The translations under genes and the position numbers were made by a program. A DNA stretch of 64,000 nt from NCBI GenBank assembly GCA_963699535.1, contig CAVOUJ010000023.1, positions 124,001 to 188,000 of the forward strand. The letters run 5' to 3'. Positions 1 through 7,524 of the stretch are shown here, piece by piece; the first letter of the stretch is position 1, and each line of letters begins with the position of its first letter. A model generated the notes under the pieces. The model made no database searches, had not been told where the DNA came from, and saw nothing but the letters and a program-made list of their open reading frames with translations. Origin of the DNA: VBDM01 sp963699535. GTDB lineage: Bacteria > Pseudomonadota > Gammaproteobacteria > Burkholderiales > SG8-39.

Positions 1-1891
1 AGCGACAATCTCCACCGCTGCCCATTCCGGCCGAGCTTCAAGTTGAACCAGGTGTATAGGACGGCATGAGGCGACCGAAAGCGTTGTCCTGGTCGCCGTC
101 GTAGCGCTGCCTGCCGACGTATTTTGCGTCGCCGCCGAACAGGGTCTTGTTCGCCAAGCGCCAGGCAGGCGCAGCGTCGCCAACTGTCGCGGGACCAGCG
201 GGACGTCGTTTCCCGACACGTCGGTCGTGCCGTAGATCACCGAGAGGAATTTCGCCCGCTGATACGCGTAGCTGCCGCCTACATCGACGCCTTGGGCGAG
301 TGCCCACTGCCCGGCAAGCTCGACCCCGCTCGCGACGAGTCGGCGAAAGGTTGATGTTCGCACCAGCGAAGGAGCTACCGGCCGGAATAGCAAGCGGACT
401 AAAGTAGATTTCGTTCTCCAGGTCGATCCTGTAGATGCTGCGCGCGCACGCGCCTGCCGAGCCGGCGATATTCGGCCGCGGCTTCCCCCTGCCGGGCGGT
501 CTGCGCCTTGAGCAGATCTCCCGTCGCAGTGGCGCCGTTCTCGTCGACGTTGGCGACGCGAAAGCTCGTGCCGAGCTTCGCGTACACCTGCCAGGATTCG
601 GCGAGCATCTGGCTGAGCGCGATTTCGCCGGCACCCGGGGTCTGCGCCTGGCTTTGGTTGGAGGATGGAGCCGAAGCCCGCACGCACTGCGGTGATCCGT
701 CACGCGCTGCTGGCGTATGCCTGCCGTCACCTTGGTGCCGGGCGCCGGCTCTGCGTTGTACTGTACATAGGCACCCACGCTCCTCTGATCGCCAGCAGTG
801 CTCGAGGCGGGTGTATCGAGCGCGTCGAGCGAGGAGCCGAATCGGCGGTCGTAGTCCCATTCCGCCCAGTCGAGGCCGGCGACCAGCACTCCGGGGATTC
901 CGAGCGCCGTAGAAAGCCCAGCGCAGGCGCGGCGAGAAGACTAGGCTGTCGAGTCGAATCTCGCTGTAGGAAGAACTCGGTCCAAAATTCGCGAAGTAAG
1001 CGTCCGAATCGCTCGTGCGATAGCCAAGATCGGCGGCCAGACCGACTGAGCCGAGTCGGCTGGCTATACGAGAGCGTCGCGAAGCTGCCCACGCGCCTCG
1101 ACCAGTCGTCCGGTGTCGTGGTGCCTCGCGGATCGTTGCGGAACTGTTCCTCGCTGCGTGCACCTGGCAGCCGCAGCTGCTGCACATCGGCGCCGACCTT
1201 CAAGGCCGACCTGAGTCTCCCTCTCGCCGTATCGCATGCTGCCGATCAGACTCTCCTGGCGCAGGCGATTGTTCTCCCGATAGCCGTCGCTTGCGAGGTG
1301 GCTTGCGTTCAAGTCCGAAGCCGACCCCTTCGTTGGTGGAATTGGCGGCGACTCGCAGGTCGACGGTCCCATAGGAGCCGTAGCCACCGTAAAGGGAAGC
1401 CGTGGTCTCGCCCCGCGAGGGCGACTTGGTGATGATGTTGATCGTGCCGCCCGTTGCCCCGCCTCCGAAGAGCACGGCACCCCGCCGGGCACGATTTCAA
1501 TGCGCTCGATGGATTGCAGCGGAATCGCGGAGAGTTTCGTGCTGCTCAGATCGTTTTCGTTCAGCCGCATGGCCGTCGAGCAGCACCAGCGTGTTCTGGT
1601 CGCCCGTGATGCCGAAACCCCGCAGATCGATCTGCTGGTCGGGCGATGCCGGTGTTGTCGCGACGTGCATCGATCCCGAACTCGCGACAAGCAACTCGGG
1701 CAGCGTCTTCGGGCCGTGCTCTCGCGCGATGTCTTCCGCGCTGATGATCAGTCATGCCGATCGGCGCGTCGAGCCGGTTCGTTCCGGAAAGCGCGTGGCG
1801 GTCACGATGACGGCGGCTTCCTCCGAGACTTGCGCAAGACGAGTACGGAGCGAGCACCATAAGCAAGCGCCGCGACAAGAACGAGGTTCAT
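1..1891 (-). pseudogene. btuB: BtuB-like TonB-dependent cobalamin receptor, multiply frameshifted, 3' end outside window
   Basis: Outer-membrane receptor of the BtuB type, which imports cobalamin with TonB energy. No single frame is intact, but successive frames on the minus strand give receptor segments in the right order: a short N-terminal signal, VIVTATRFPE, the plug with DLRGFGITGDQNTLVLLDG, RLNENDLSSTKLSAIPLQS and GGGATGGTINIITKSP, then beta-barrel strands down to position 1, where the gene leaves the window. The ATG at 1889-1891 is preceded by GGAGG and follows a cobalamin riboswitch, which supports both start and function. I count at least eight frame changes in 1.9 kb, far more than elsewhere. 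Because conserved motifs survive on both sides of each shift, low-quality sequence at a contig end is more likely than ancient decay. The substrate is inferred from the riboswitch and the plug sequence. Confidence 0.85.
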
Positions 1892-1992
1892 GAGTTCCTC
1901 CCGGCCGGCGTCCCCGCAGGCCCGTGCAAGTTGCGAGAGGAAATGCGATGACGGCGAGCGAGCTTGGCACCGCTCCCCGCGGCATTTCCGAC

Positions 1993-2277
1993 TATCGCTC
2001 CAGGCCGGTCTCCGGGCTTGTGGGAATCGGACGTATCGCCTTCCCGCGAGCTTGCACTCGCAGTGGCTGGACCTCAGGCCGGACTTGCACCGGCATCGGC
2101 CGCTGGTTGATACGCCCGCACTCACTTACCGTTGCGGGGGCAGCAGAGGCATAGGTCGATCGAAAACTTCTTTCCCCGTCTTGGGGGATCCTCAAGGGGG
2201 CGTCGCCCCCTTGATCGACTCGGTACCGCACCTCTTTCCCGTTTCACCCCGGCGCGAGGAACGCGCCGGGACACCTG
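1993..2277 (-). promoter_or_regulatory. Cobalamin (adenosylcobalamin-type) riboswitch
   Basis: On the minus strand this leader contains the hallmarks of the cobalamin aptamer in the correct order. They are a GGTG near 2273, AAACGGGAA near 2240, the core GCTGCCCCCGCAAC (2131-2144) followed by GGTAAG, GCCACTG (2061-2067), GGGAAGGCGA, and the B12 box AAGCCCGGAGACCGGCCTG (2001-2019). It ends about 110 bases before the ATG of the BtuB-like gene. In this family ligand binding switches off translation or transcription of the transporter. A 9-bp hairpin (2192-2214) sits in a peripheral region and makes the aptamer longer than usual. The exact 5' boundary is approximate. Confidence 0.93.
2192..2214. 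repeat. Inverted repeat inside the riboswitch leader
   Basis: A 9-bp perfect stem, TCAAGGGGG pairing with CCCCCTTGA, with loop CGTCG. It lies in a variable arm of the cobalamin aptamer. A similar G5/C5 hairpin stands between priA and thx (7280-7300). Confidence 0.7.
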
Positions 2278-2354
2278 GAACGAGCGCGTTGATTGTACAG
2301 CACAAGCCGCCCGCCCCTGTTCGGGAATCTACATTGAAAAGAAATCCTTACACC

Positions 2355-2384
2355 TTGACTTAACAGGATTTTCCAAACTATAGT
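2355..2384 (+). promoter_or_regulatory. Sigma70-type promoter for the zapA operon
   Basis: TTGACT (2355-2360) and TATAGT (2379-2384) are separated by 18 bases, and each differs from consensus at one position. The predicted transcription start, about 7 bases after the -10, falls at 2391-2392, which is the ATG of the first gene. This lies next to the divergent cobalamin riboswitch region. Confidence 0.7.
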
Positions 2385-2391
2385 GTGCCCG

Positions 2392-2583
2392 ATGGAGAGG
2401 GAGCTGGCCACACTCGAAGAGAAGATACAAAAGGCCGCGCGGCTGTGCCAGCGGCTGCGCGATGAAGTCCGGGGGCTGCGGGCACAACTGGCCGCGCTCC
2501 AGGGCGACAAGAAGCAGCTCGCGGAAAAGATCGACGGCGCCCGCAACCGGCTCGAACACCTGCTCAGGCAGATTCCCGAATAG
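2392..2583 (+). CDS. Small coiled-coil protein, TIGR02449 family
   Basis: A 63-residue protein made almost entirely of heptad-like helix (ELATLEEKIQKAARLC onward), with alternating Leu, Lys and Glu and no membrane segment or cysteine pair. It matches in size and position the uncharacterised TIGR02449 family, usually encoded just upstream of zapA in beta- and gammaproteobacteria and resembling the ZapB type of division-associated coiled coil. The function is not established. zapA starts 9 bases downstream, so the two are probably one transcript. A GTG at 2383 is an alternative start, but it overlaps the -10 box, so I prefer the ATG at 2392. There is no Shine-Dalgarno sequence, and the transcript may be leaderless. 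Confidence 0.8.
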   Translation: MERELATLEEKIQKAARLCQRLRDEVRGLRAQLAALQGDKKQLAEKIDGARNRLEHLLRQIPE

Positions 2584-2592
2584 CGTTTTCGG

Positions 2593-2892
2593 ATGAGTCC
2601 CAAGCCCAAGACCCTTGATGTCACCATCATGGGCCGGACCTACAAGGTCGCGTGCTCCGAGGAGGAACGCGAGGCCCTGATCTCGGCGGTCGCCTATCTC
2701 GACAGGAAAATGACCGAAATAAAGAACGCCGGCAGGGTAGCAAGCGCCGAACGCATCGCCGTAATGGCCGCACTCAACATCGCGCACGAGCTCCTCTCCT
2801 CGCGAAACAACGCAAGCGGCTTTGACATCGAAGGCTTGAGGCGTAGAATGGCCGCAATGGAAGCGACGCTCGATCAAGCTCTCGCTCCATAG
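2593..2892 (+). CDS. zapA: Cell division protein ZapA
   Basis: ZapA binds FtsZ and promotes bundling of protofilaments at the Z ring in the cytoplasm. The 99-residue product has the usual family length. It has the N-terminal beta-strand region (LDVTIMGRTYKVAC), the conserved AVAYLDRKMTEIK helix, then VMAALNIAHELL and a C-terminal coiled coil for tetramer formation. It follows the TIGR02449 gene by 9 bases and is followed directly by 6S RNA, the classical zapA-ssrS order. The ATG at 2593 fits the N-terminus of homologues; its ribosome binding site is weak, consistent with coupling to the upstream gene. Confidence 0.93.
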   Translation: MSPKPKTLDVTIMGRTYKVACSEEEREALISAVAYLDRKMTEIKNAGRVASAERIAVMAALNIAHELLSSRNNASGFDIEGLRRRMAAMEATLDQALAP

Positions 2893-2914
2893 CTTCGAAA
2901 AGGTCGAGCGGCGC

Positions 2915-3105
2915 AGGAGAGATTGTCCCCTGTGGTGTGCGCCAAGACCCGTAATCTTCTTGAACCAACAGCTTGAATTTGGTTGCGGACTCAAGCGTCA
3001 CTGTTGTGCGCGTCCCTAGTCGGATGTACCTGATGTGACCGGAAAGCGACCACTTGGACCGAAAGGTTCAGGAATCGGTTCTAGCGGCATCGTCGGGGGA
3101 CTCCC
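2915..3105 (+). ncRNA. ssrS: 6S RNA
   Basis: Non-coding RNA that imitates an open promoter and sequesters sigma70 RNA polymerase. It sits directly after zapA. The 5' arm carries GTCCCCTG near 2933. The internal hairpin arms resemble those of E. coli 6S (CTTGGACCGAAAGGTTCAGG against its CTTGAACC...GGTTCAAGG). The 3' arm has GGCATCG followed by GGGGGACTCCC ending near 3105. The length of about 190 nt agrees with the family. Ends are estimated from pairing, not mapped. An intrinsic terminator follows at 3138. Confidence 0.88.
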
Positions 3106-3137
3106 AAATAAGCGAAGACGCAAGACGACAAACAAAG

Positions 3138-3165
3138 ACGCAGGCGAGAGGCCTGCGTTTTCTTT
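3138..3165 (+). terminator. Rho-independent terminator after 6S RNA
   Basis: Perfect 8-bp stem ACGCAGGC/GCCTGCGT with a GAGAG loop, followed by TTTTCTTTT. It ends the zapA/ssrS transcript just before the EVE-domain gene. Confidence 0.9.
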
Positions 3166-3193
3166 TGTGGGCCTGGAATCGGAGCCGCGGATC

Positions 3194-3658
3194 GTGCGTT
3201 ACTGGCTGATGAAATCCGAGCCCGATGAGTTCAGCATCGACGATCTGGCTGCATCGCCGCGGCAGACCGCCCCCTGGACCGGAGTGCGAAATTTCAGGGC
3301 CCGCAATTTCATGCGCCGCGACATGGCGCCCGGGGACCGAGTGTTCTTCTACCACTCCAGCTGCGAAGTGCCGGGAATCGCAGGGATCGCCGAGGTTGCG
3401 TCCGCCCCCAAAGTCGACGCGACCCAGTTCGATCCGAAGAGCGACTACTACGATCCGAAGTCGACCCGCGAGAAACCGCGCTGGTACCACGTCGAGGTGA
3501 AGTTCATGGAGAAAACCTCGTTTGTGAGCCTGCCCGAGCTGCGCCGTCATCGGGAGCTCTCGGGGATGCAGACGCTTGCGCGCGGCAATAGACTCTCCAT
3601 CACCCCGGTAAGCGAAGTCGAATGGGATTTCATCACCCGGCGGCTGATGGGGCTCTAG
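3194..3658 (+). CDS. EVE domain-containing protein
   Basis: A 154-residue single-domain protein of the EVE/PUA-like fold, related to thymocyte nuclear protein 1. Members are thought to bind modified nucleobases, but the role in housekeeping loci like this is unknown. It shows the family N-terminus YWLMKSEPDEFSIDDL, WTGVRNFRARNFMR, GDRVFFYHSSC and the C-terminal NRLSITPVSEVEWDFI. The GTG at 3194 gives the canonical N-terminus; an upstream in-frame ATG at 3035 would run back through the 6S RNA and its terminator and is rejected. hemE follows after 9 bases. The zapA-ssrS-EVE order recurs in betaproteobacteria. Confidence 0.88.
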   Translation: MRYWLMKSEPDEFSIDDLAASPRQTAPWTGVRNFRARNFMRRDMAPGDRVFFYHSSCEVPGIAGIAEVASAPKVDATQFDPKSDYYDPKSTREKPRWYHVEVKFMEKTSFVSLPELRRHRELSGMQTLARGNRLSITPVSEVEWDFITRRLMGL

Positions 3659-3667
3659 AGCGAACCG

Positions 3668-4738
3668 ATGGGCGCGCTGCAGAACGACACCCTGATCCGC
3701 GCGCTGGCGAGGCAGCCCACGCCCTACACTCCGGTATGGCTGATGCGCCAAGCCGGACGCTACCTTCCCGAATACAACGAGGTGCGCCGGCGCGCCGGCA
3801 GCTTCCTCGCATTGTGCAAGTCGCCTTCGCTCGCAACAGAAGTCACGCTGCAGCCGCTTGCGCGCTTTCCCCTGGACGCGGCCATCCTGTTCTCGGACAT
3901 CCTCACCATCCCCGATGCGATGGGTCTGGGTCTCTACTTCGCGGAAGGGGAAGGGCCGCGCTTCGAAAGACCGCTGCGCGACGAAGCTGCGATTGCGAAG
4001 CTTTCGGCGCCTGATCCGGCTGGACAGCTTGGCTACGTCACCGATGCGATAAGCCAGATTCGACACGCACTGGCCGGCCGCGTCCCGCTCATCGGATTCG
4101 CCGGCAGCCCCTATACGCTGGCCTGCTACATGATCGAGGGGGGAGCGAGCGACGACTGGAGCAACGTCAAGCTCATGCTCTATCAGCGCCCGGACCTGCT
4201 GCACCGTGTGCTTGCCATCAATGCTCAAGCAGTCGCCGCACTGCTCAACGCCCAGATCGAGGCCGGCATCCAGGTGGCGATGATTTTCGACACCTGGGGT
4301 GGAAGCTTGCCTGCCGCCGCCTATGCAGAATTTTCTCTCGCCTACATCCAACGCGTGCTAGCGCAGCTCAAGCGCGGCGAGGGGAGCGAGCGTATTCCGC
4401 TGATCGTGTTCACCAAGGGTGGCTCGCCCTGGATCGAGAAAATCGCGGCGACCGGCTGCGATTGCGTAGGTCTGGACTGGAGCGCGGATCTCGGCGATGC
4501 ACGCGCGCGAATCGGTTCGCGCGTGGCGCTTCAGGGTAATCTCGATCCCATGGTGCTCCTCACTTCGCCCGACGTGGTGCGCCGCGAAGCCCAGAACGTG
4601 CTCGCCTCCTTCGGCCATGGGCCCGGGCACGTTTTCAATCTAGGGCACGGAATCCCCCAGCGCGCGCTCCCGGAAAATGTCGCCGCGTTGGTTGCTGCAG
4701 TGCATGAATTAAGTCCAAAATTCCATCCGAAGAGCTGA
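3668..4738 (+). CDS. hemE: Uroporphyrinogen decarboxylase
   Basis: Cytoplasmic haem biosynthesis enzyme that converts uroporphyrinogen III to coproporphyrinogen III by four decarboxylations. At 356 residues it has the normal length. Signature motifs are PVWLMRQAGRYLPEY, with the substrate-binding Arg pair, and FSDILTIPDAMG, with the catalytic Asp. GFAGSPYTLACYMIEG and the C-terminal NLGHGI are also present. It begins 9 bases after the EVE gene and is probably co-transcribed with it. A 343-base gap with a strong hairpin follows, so it likely ends this transcription unit. Confidence 0.96.
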   Translation: MGALQNDTLIRALARQPTPYTPVWLMRQAGRYLPEYNEVRRRAGSFLALCKSPSLATEVTLQPLARFPLDAAILFSDILTIPDAMGLGLYFAEGEGPRFERPLRDEAAIAKLSAPDPAGQLGYVTDAISQIRHALAGRVPLIGFAGSPYTLACYMIEGGASDDWSNVKLMLYQRPDLLHRVLAINAQAVAALLNAQIEAGIQVAMIFDTWGGSLPAAAYAEFSLAYIQRVLAQLKRGEGSERIPLIVFTKGGSPWIEKIAATGCDCVGLDWSADLGDARARIGSRVALQGNLDPMVLLTSPDVVRREAQNVLASFGHGPGHVFNLGHGIPQRALPENVAALVAAVHELSPKFHPKS

Positions 4739-5081
4739 AAAGCCGGTTTTGGGGTCCCGGACGCAAAGTGTCACTTATACACAACACCTCTCGAAAAGCC
4801 ACGCCTGCCGCGGCTTTTCGAGCACTTCCTTCGGAAGTTTTGCAAGTCCCTGTATTGTCGACTGATTCGGCCACGCCTTCATTTTAGGCAAGGCGAAAAA
4901 CCCCTTGCAGAAGTGCGAGTTACGGTTGGGTTACAGGCCTTACTCACACAGTTACTCACAAATTCTGTGAAAAACAGCAAAAACCCAAAGTAAACAAGCC
5001 CCTTATCGAGGCCACTGCAGAAACGACTTGAGTACGGATGAAATCGTCCCCACCGCACGAATTCCGCCCTCGGGGAACACG
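4739..5081. other. Non-coding gap hemE-priA with DnaA-box-like repeats
   Basis: This 343-base gap holds no credible gene. Besides the hairpin at 4790-4822 it contains TTATACACA (4775-4783), which fits the DnaA-box consensus TTWTNCACA. Two copies of TTACTCACA (4940-4948 and 4952-4960) have one mismatch each and are spaced exactly 12 bases apart. The stretch from about 4960 to 5010 is clearly AT-richer than its surroundings. It may be the priA promoter region, a DnaA-binding cluster, or both; three boxes are too few to call an origin. Confidence 0.5.
4790..4822 (+). terminator. Hairpin downstream of hemE, possible terminator
   Basis: Perfect 11-bp inverted repeat CTCGAAAAGCC/GGCTTTTCGAG with an 11-base loop, 52 bases after the hemE stop. 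No clear T-run follows on either strand, so the termination role is inferred from position and stem strength. Confidence 0.5.
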
Positions 5082-7238
5082 ATGATCATCCTGCGCGTGG
5101 CGCTCGATGTGCCGCTGCCCAAGTTGTTCGACTACCTCGCGGAGGACGCAGCGCGGGCCGACATCGGGGCTCGGGTGCTGGTTCCGTTCGGAAAAAAACA
5201 CCGCGTGGGCGTGATCGTGGATGTCGCGGCAAGGTCCGAGGTCGCCGACTCGCGGCTTCGCGCGGTCGATCGGGTCCTGCACGACGCACCACCGCTTGCG
5301 CACGAGTGGCTTGACCTAGCGCGATTCTGCAGCGATTACTACCAGCGCCCGCTCGGCGAAGTCGTGGCCACGGCCCTGCCGCCGCGGCTGCGCACCGCGA
5401 GGCCCGTTCCGTCGGCCCCGGTCGATTATGTCCTGACTCCCTCCGGCGGGGATGCGCTTGCGGCAATGCCGGCGCGGCGTAAGCGCTTGCGCGCTCTGCT
5501 CTCGCAGCTCGCGCGCGGTCGAACCTCCGAGTCGGAGTTTTCTGGTGGCACTCGCAGCCCTGCTCAGAAAGAGTCTCGAAGCCGGCTGGGTCGCCACTGT
5601 CGATCCACCGCGGTCCGAGATCCGCTTTGTCCGTGCGCACGAACTCACGGCGGAGCAGCGGCAGGCGGTCGAGCGCCTGCGCTCGGGACTTGATCAGATT
5701 CCGGGTGAGCTTGCTCTTCGGCGTGACCGGGAGCGGCAAGACCGAGGTCTACCTCCAGCTCATCGCAGAGACGCTCGCCCGCGGTAAACAGGCGCTGGTT
5801 CTGGTGCCCGAGATCGCGCTCACCCCGACGCTCGAGAAGGCGTTCCTCGAGCGTTTTCCCGGGGCCGTCATCGTCACTCAGACGAGCGCCATGGCGGAGC
5901 TTGAGCGCACCCGAGCGTGGCTGGCAGGCCCACCGCGGTCGCGCCGATATCGTGCTCGGCACGCGGCTGGCCGTGTTCACGTCGCTCCCCCGGCTGGGGC
6001 TGGTCGTCGTCGACGAAGAGCAGGACGTATCCTTCAAGCAACGGGAGGGCGTGCGCTATTCGGCGCGCGACCTCGCGATCGCGCGGGCGCGCTCGTCTGG
6101 CGTTCCGGTACTGCTCTGCTCGGCGACGCCTTCGCTCGAGACATTCCATCATGCGGAGTCGGGCAAGTACGAGCTCGTTGAGCTCACGCGCCGAGCCATC
6201 GAACGCTCGGCGCTCCCGCTCGTTCGCCTGGTCGACACCCGCGTTCATCCCCCTCGCGAAGGACTCGCCGCGCCTGTCCTGGAAGCGCTCGCAGCGCGCC
6301 TTTCCCGGGGCGAGCAATCGCTTGTCTTCCTCAATCGGCGCGGCTACGCGCCGGTACTCGCTTGCGCGGCGTGCGCATGGGTGAAGGGCTGCCGGCGCTG
6401 CTCGGCGCACATGGTCGTGCACCTGGCCGAGCGGCTGCTGCGCTGCCATCATTGCGGACTTGCAGAGGGCATCCCGCGCGCCTGCCCGGAATGCGGCGAC
6501 CCCGATCTGCAGGCTTTCGGACGCGGGACGCAGCGTGTCGAAGCGTCGCTGGCAGAGAAGTTCCCCCGAGCCCGCATCCTGCGCCTGGACAGCGACGCCG
6601 TGCGCGCGAAGGGAAGGCTCCGTGACCTGCTCGATCGCGCTGCGCACGCCGATATCCTGGTCGGTACCCAGATTCTCGCCAAGGGGCACCATTTCGAACG
6701 CCTGACGCTCGCCTGTGTGCTGCACGCAGACAGCGGCCTCTTCGCGAGCGACTATCGGGCGAGCGAGCGGACTTTCGCGCAGCTGCAGCAGGTCGCCGGG
6801 CGTTCGGGCCGCGCCGGCCTGGCCGGCGAAGTACTGGTCCAGACGCGTTACCCGAACCATCCCCTGTATCGGTCGCTGGTGGACCACGATTACGCGGGCT
6901 TCGCGCAAGCCGTACTTGCCGAGCGCCGCGCGGCAGGCTTCCCGCCCTTCGTTTTCGAGGCAGCGTTGCGCGCGGAAAGCGCGGACGCCCTTCGGGCGCT
7001 GCATTTCCTCGAATCGGCGATCGAAAAGGCCCCGCCGAACCGAAGCTCGGTCACCGTATTCGATCCTGCGCCGATGTCGCTCGCGCGGCTCGCCGGGATG
7101 GAGCGCGCGCAGGTGCTGCTGCAGTCGCGCTCGCGGCCGCGATTGCAGGAATTCCTGCGAGAGTGGAGCAGCGCGCTCTACGAGATGCGTGCGCATGGAG
7201 TGCGCTGGCATCTGGACGTGGACCCACTCGATTTCTGA
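5082..7238 (+). CDS. priA: Primosomal protein N' (PriA helicase), three frameshifts
   Basis: Superfamily 2 3'-5' DNA helicase that restarts stalled replication forks. Segments in order are the N-terminal DNA-binding domain (MIILRVALDVPLPKLFDY), Walker A GVTGSGKTE, Walker B VVDEEQD, and a zinc region with four CxxC pairs (CAAC, CRRC, CHHC, CPEC). The helicase C-domain (GTQILAKGHHF, QVAGRSGRAG) follows. The frame changes near 5540, 5698 and 5930. Each is repaired by removing one base: an extra T in the TTTT at 5538-5541, an A at about 5698, and a G in the GG before CCCAC. The gene is conserved and otherwise complete, so sequence error is likelier than inactivation. Walker B reads DEEQ where E. 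coli PriA has DEEH. The ATG at 5082 fits the family N-terminus. Confidence 0.92.
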
Positions 7239-7279
7239 CGCGAAGAAACGAGTGCACACTGTCCAGAGTGGGGGACCTA

Positions 7280-7300
7280 CGAGGGGGTCACGCCCCCTCG
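7280..7300. repeat. Hairpin between convergent priA and thx
   Basis: 8-bp perfect stem CGAGGGGG/CCCCCTCG with loop TCACG, followed by the small palindrome TTCGTGCGAA. It lies between the stops of convergent priA and thx, so it may act as a bidirectional terminator, although no T-run is present. Confidence 0.5.
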
Positions 7301-7315
7301 TTCGTGCGAACGCCG

Positions 7316-7420
7316 CTAGGCGGATTTCTTCGTCGCTTTTTTCGCCTTGCGTGGACGAGACTTGCCGTGCGATCCCTTGAACACCTTGCCGCGGAATGTG
7401 CGCTTGTCGCCTTTGCCCAA
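7316..7420 (-). CDS. 30S ribosomal protein THX
   Basis: A 34-residue, very basic protein beginning MGKGDKRTFRGKVFKG and ending in a Lys/Ala-rich tail. It matches the small ribosomal subunit protein THX (Thx/Sra-like), which sits in the head of the 30S subunit. The start is a TTG at 7418-7420, preceded by GAGGAG at a suitable distance; no ATG or GTG is available in frame. The reading frame is too short for ordinary length cut-offs and is easily missed. It lies convergent with priA and divergent from argS. Confidence 0.87.
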   Translation of the reverse strand: MGKGDKRTFRGKVFKGSHGKSRPRKAKKATKKSA

Positions 7421-7496
7421 GTTGTGACTCCTCGTGTTGAAGATTGAAGCCTGCAACATTCTACGCTCTAGAGATCGGACGGTATCAGGCACTGGG

Positions 7497-7502
7497 TATA
7501 AT
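7497..7502 (+). promoter_or_regulatory. Probable argS -10 element
   Basis: A perfect TATAAT lies 22 bases before the argS ATG. No good -35 hexamer is seen 16-18 bases upstream. Confidence 0.45.
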
Positions 7503-7524
7503 TGCGCAGCCTTTCTGCTCCTTC

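Noticed and set aside
3035..3193. N-terminal extension of the EVE protein from an ATG at 3035
   Set aside because: It would translate the 3' half of 6S RNA and its terminator; the GTG at 3194 gives the conserved N-terminus.
4739..5081. Chromosomal origin of replication
   Set aside because: Only one exact and two imperfect DnaA boxes, no dnaA/dnaN neighbours and no clear unwinding element.
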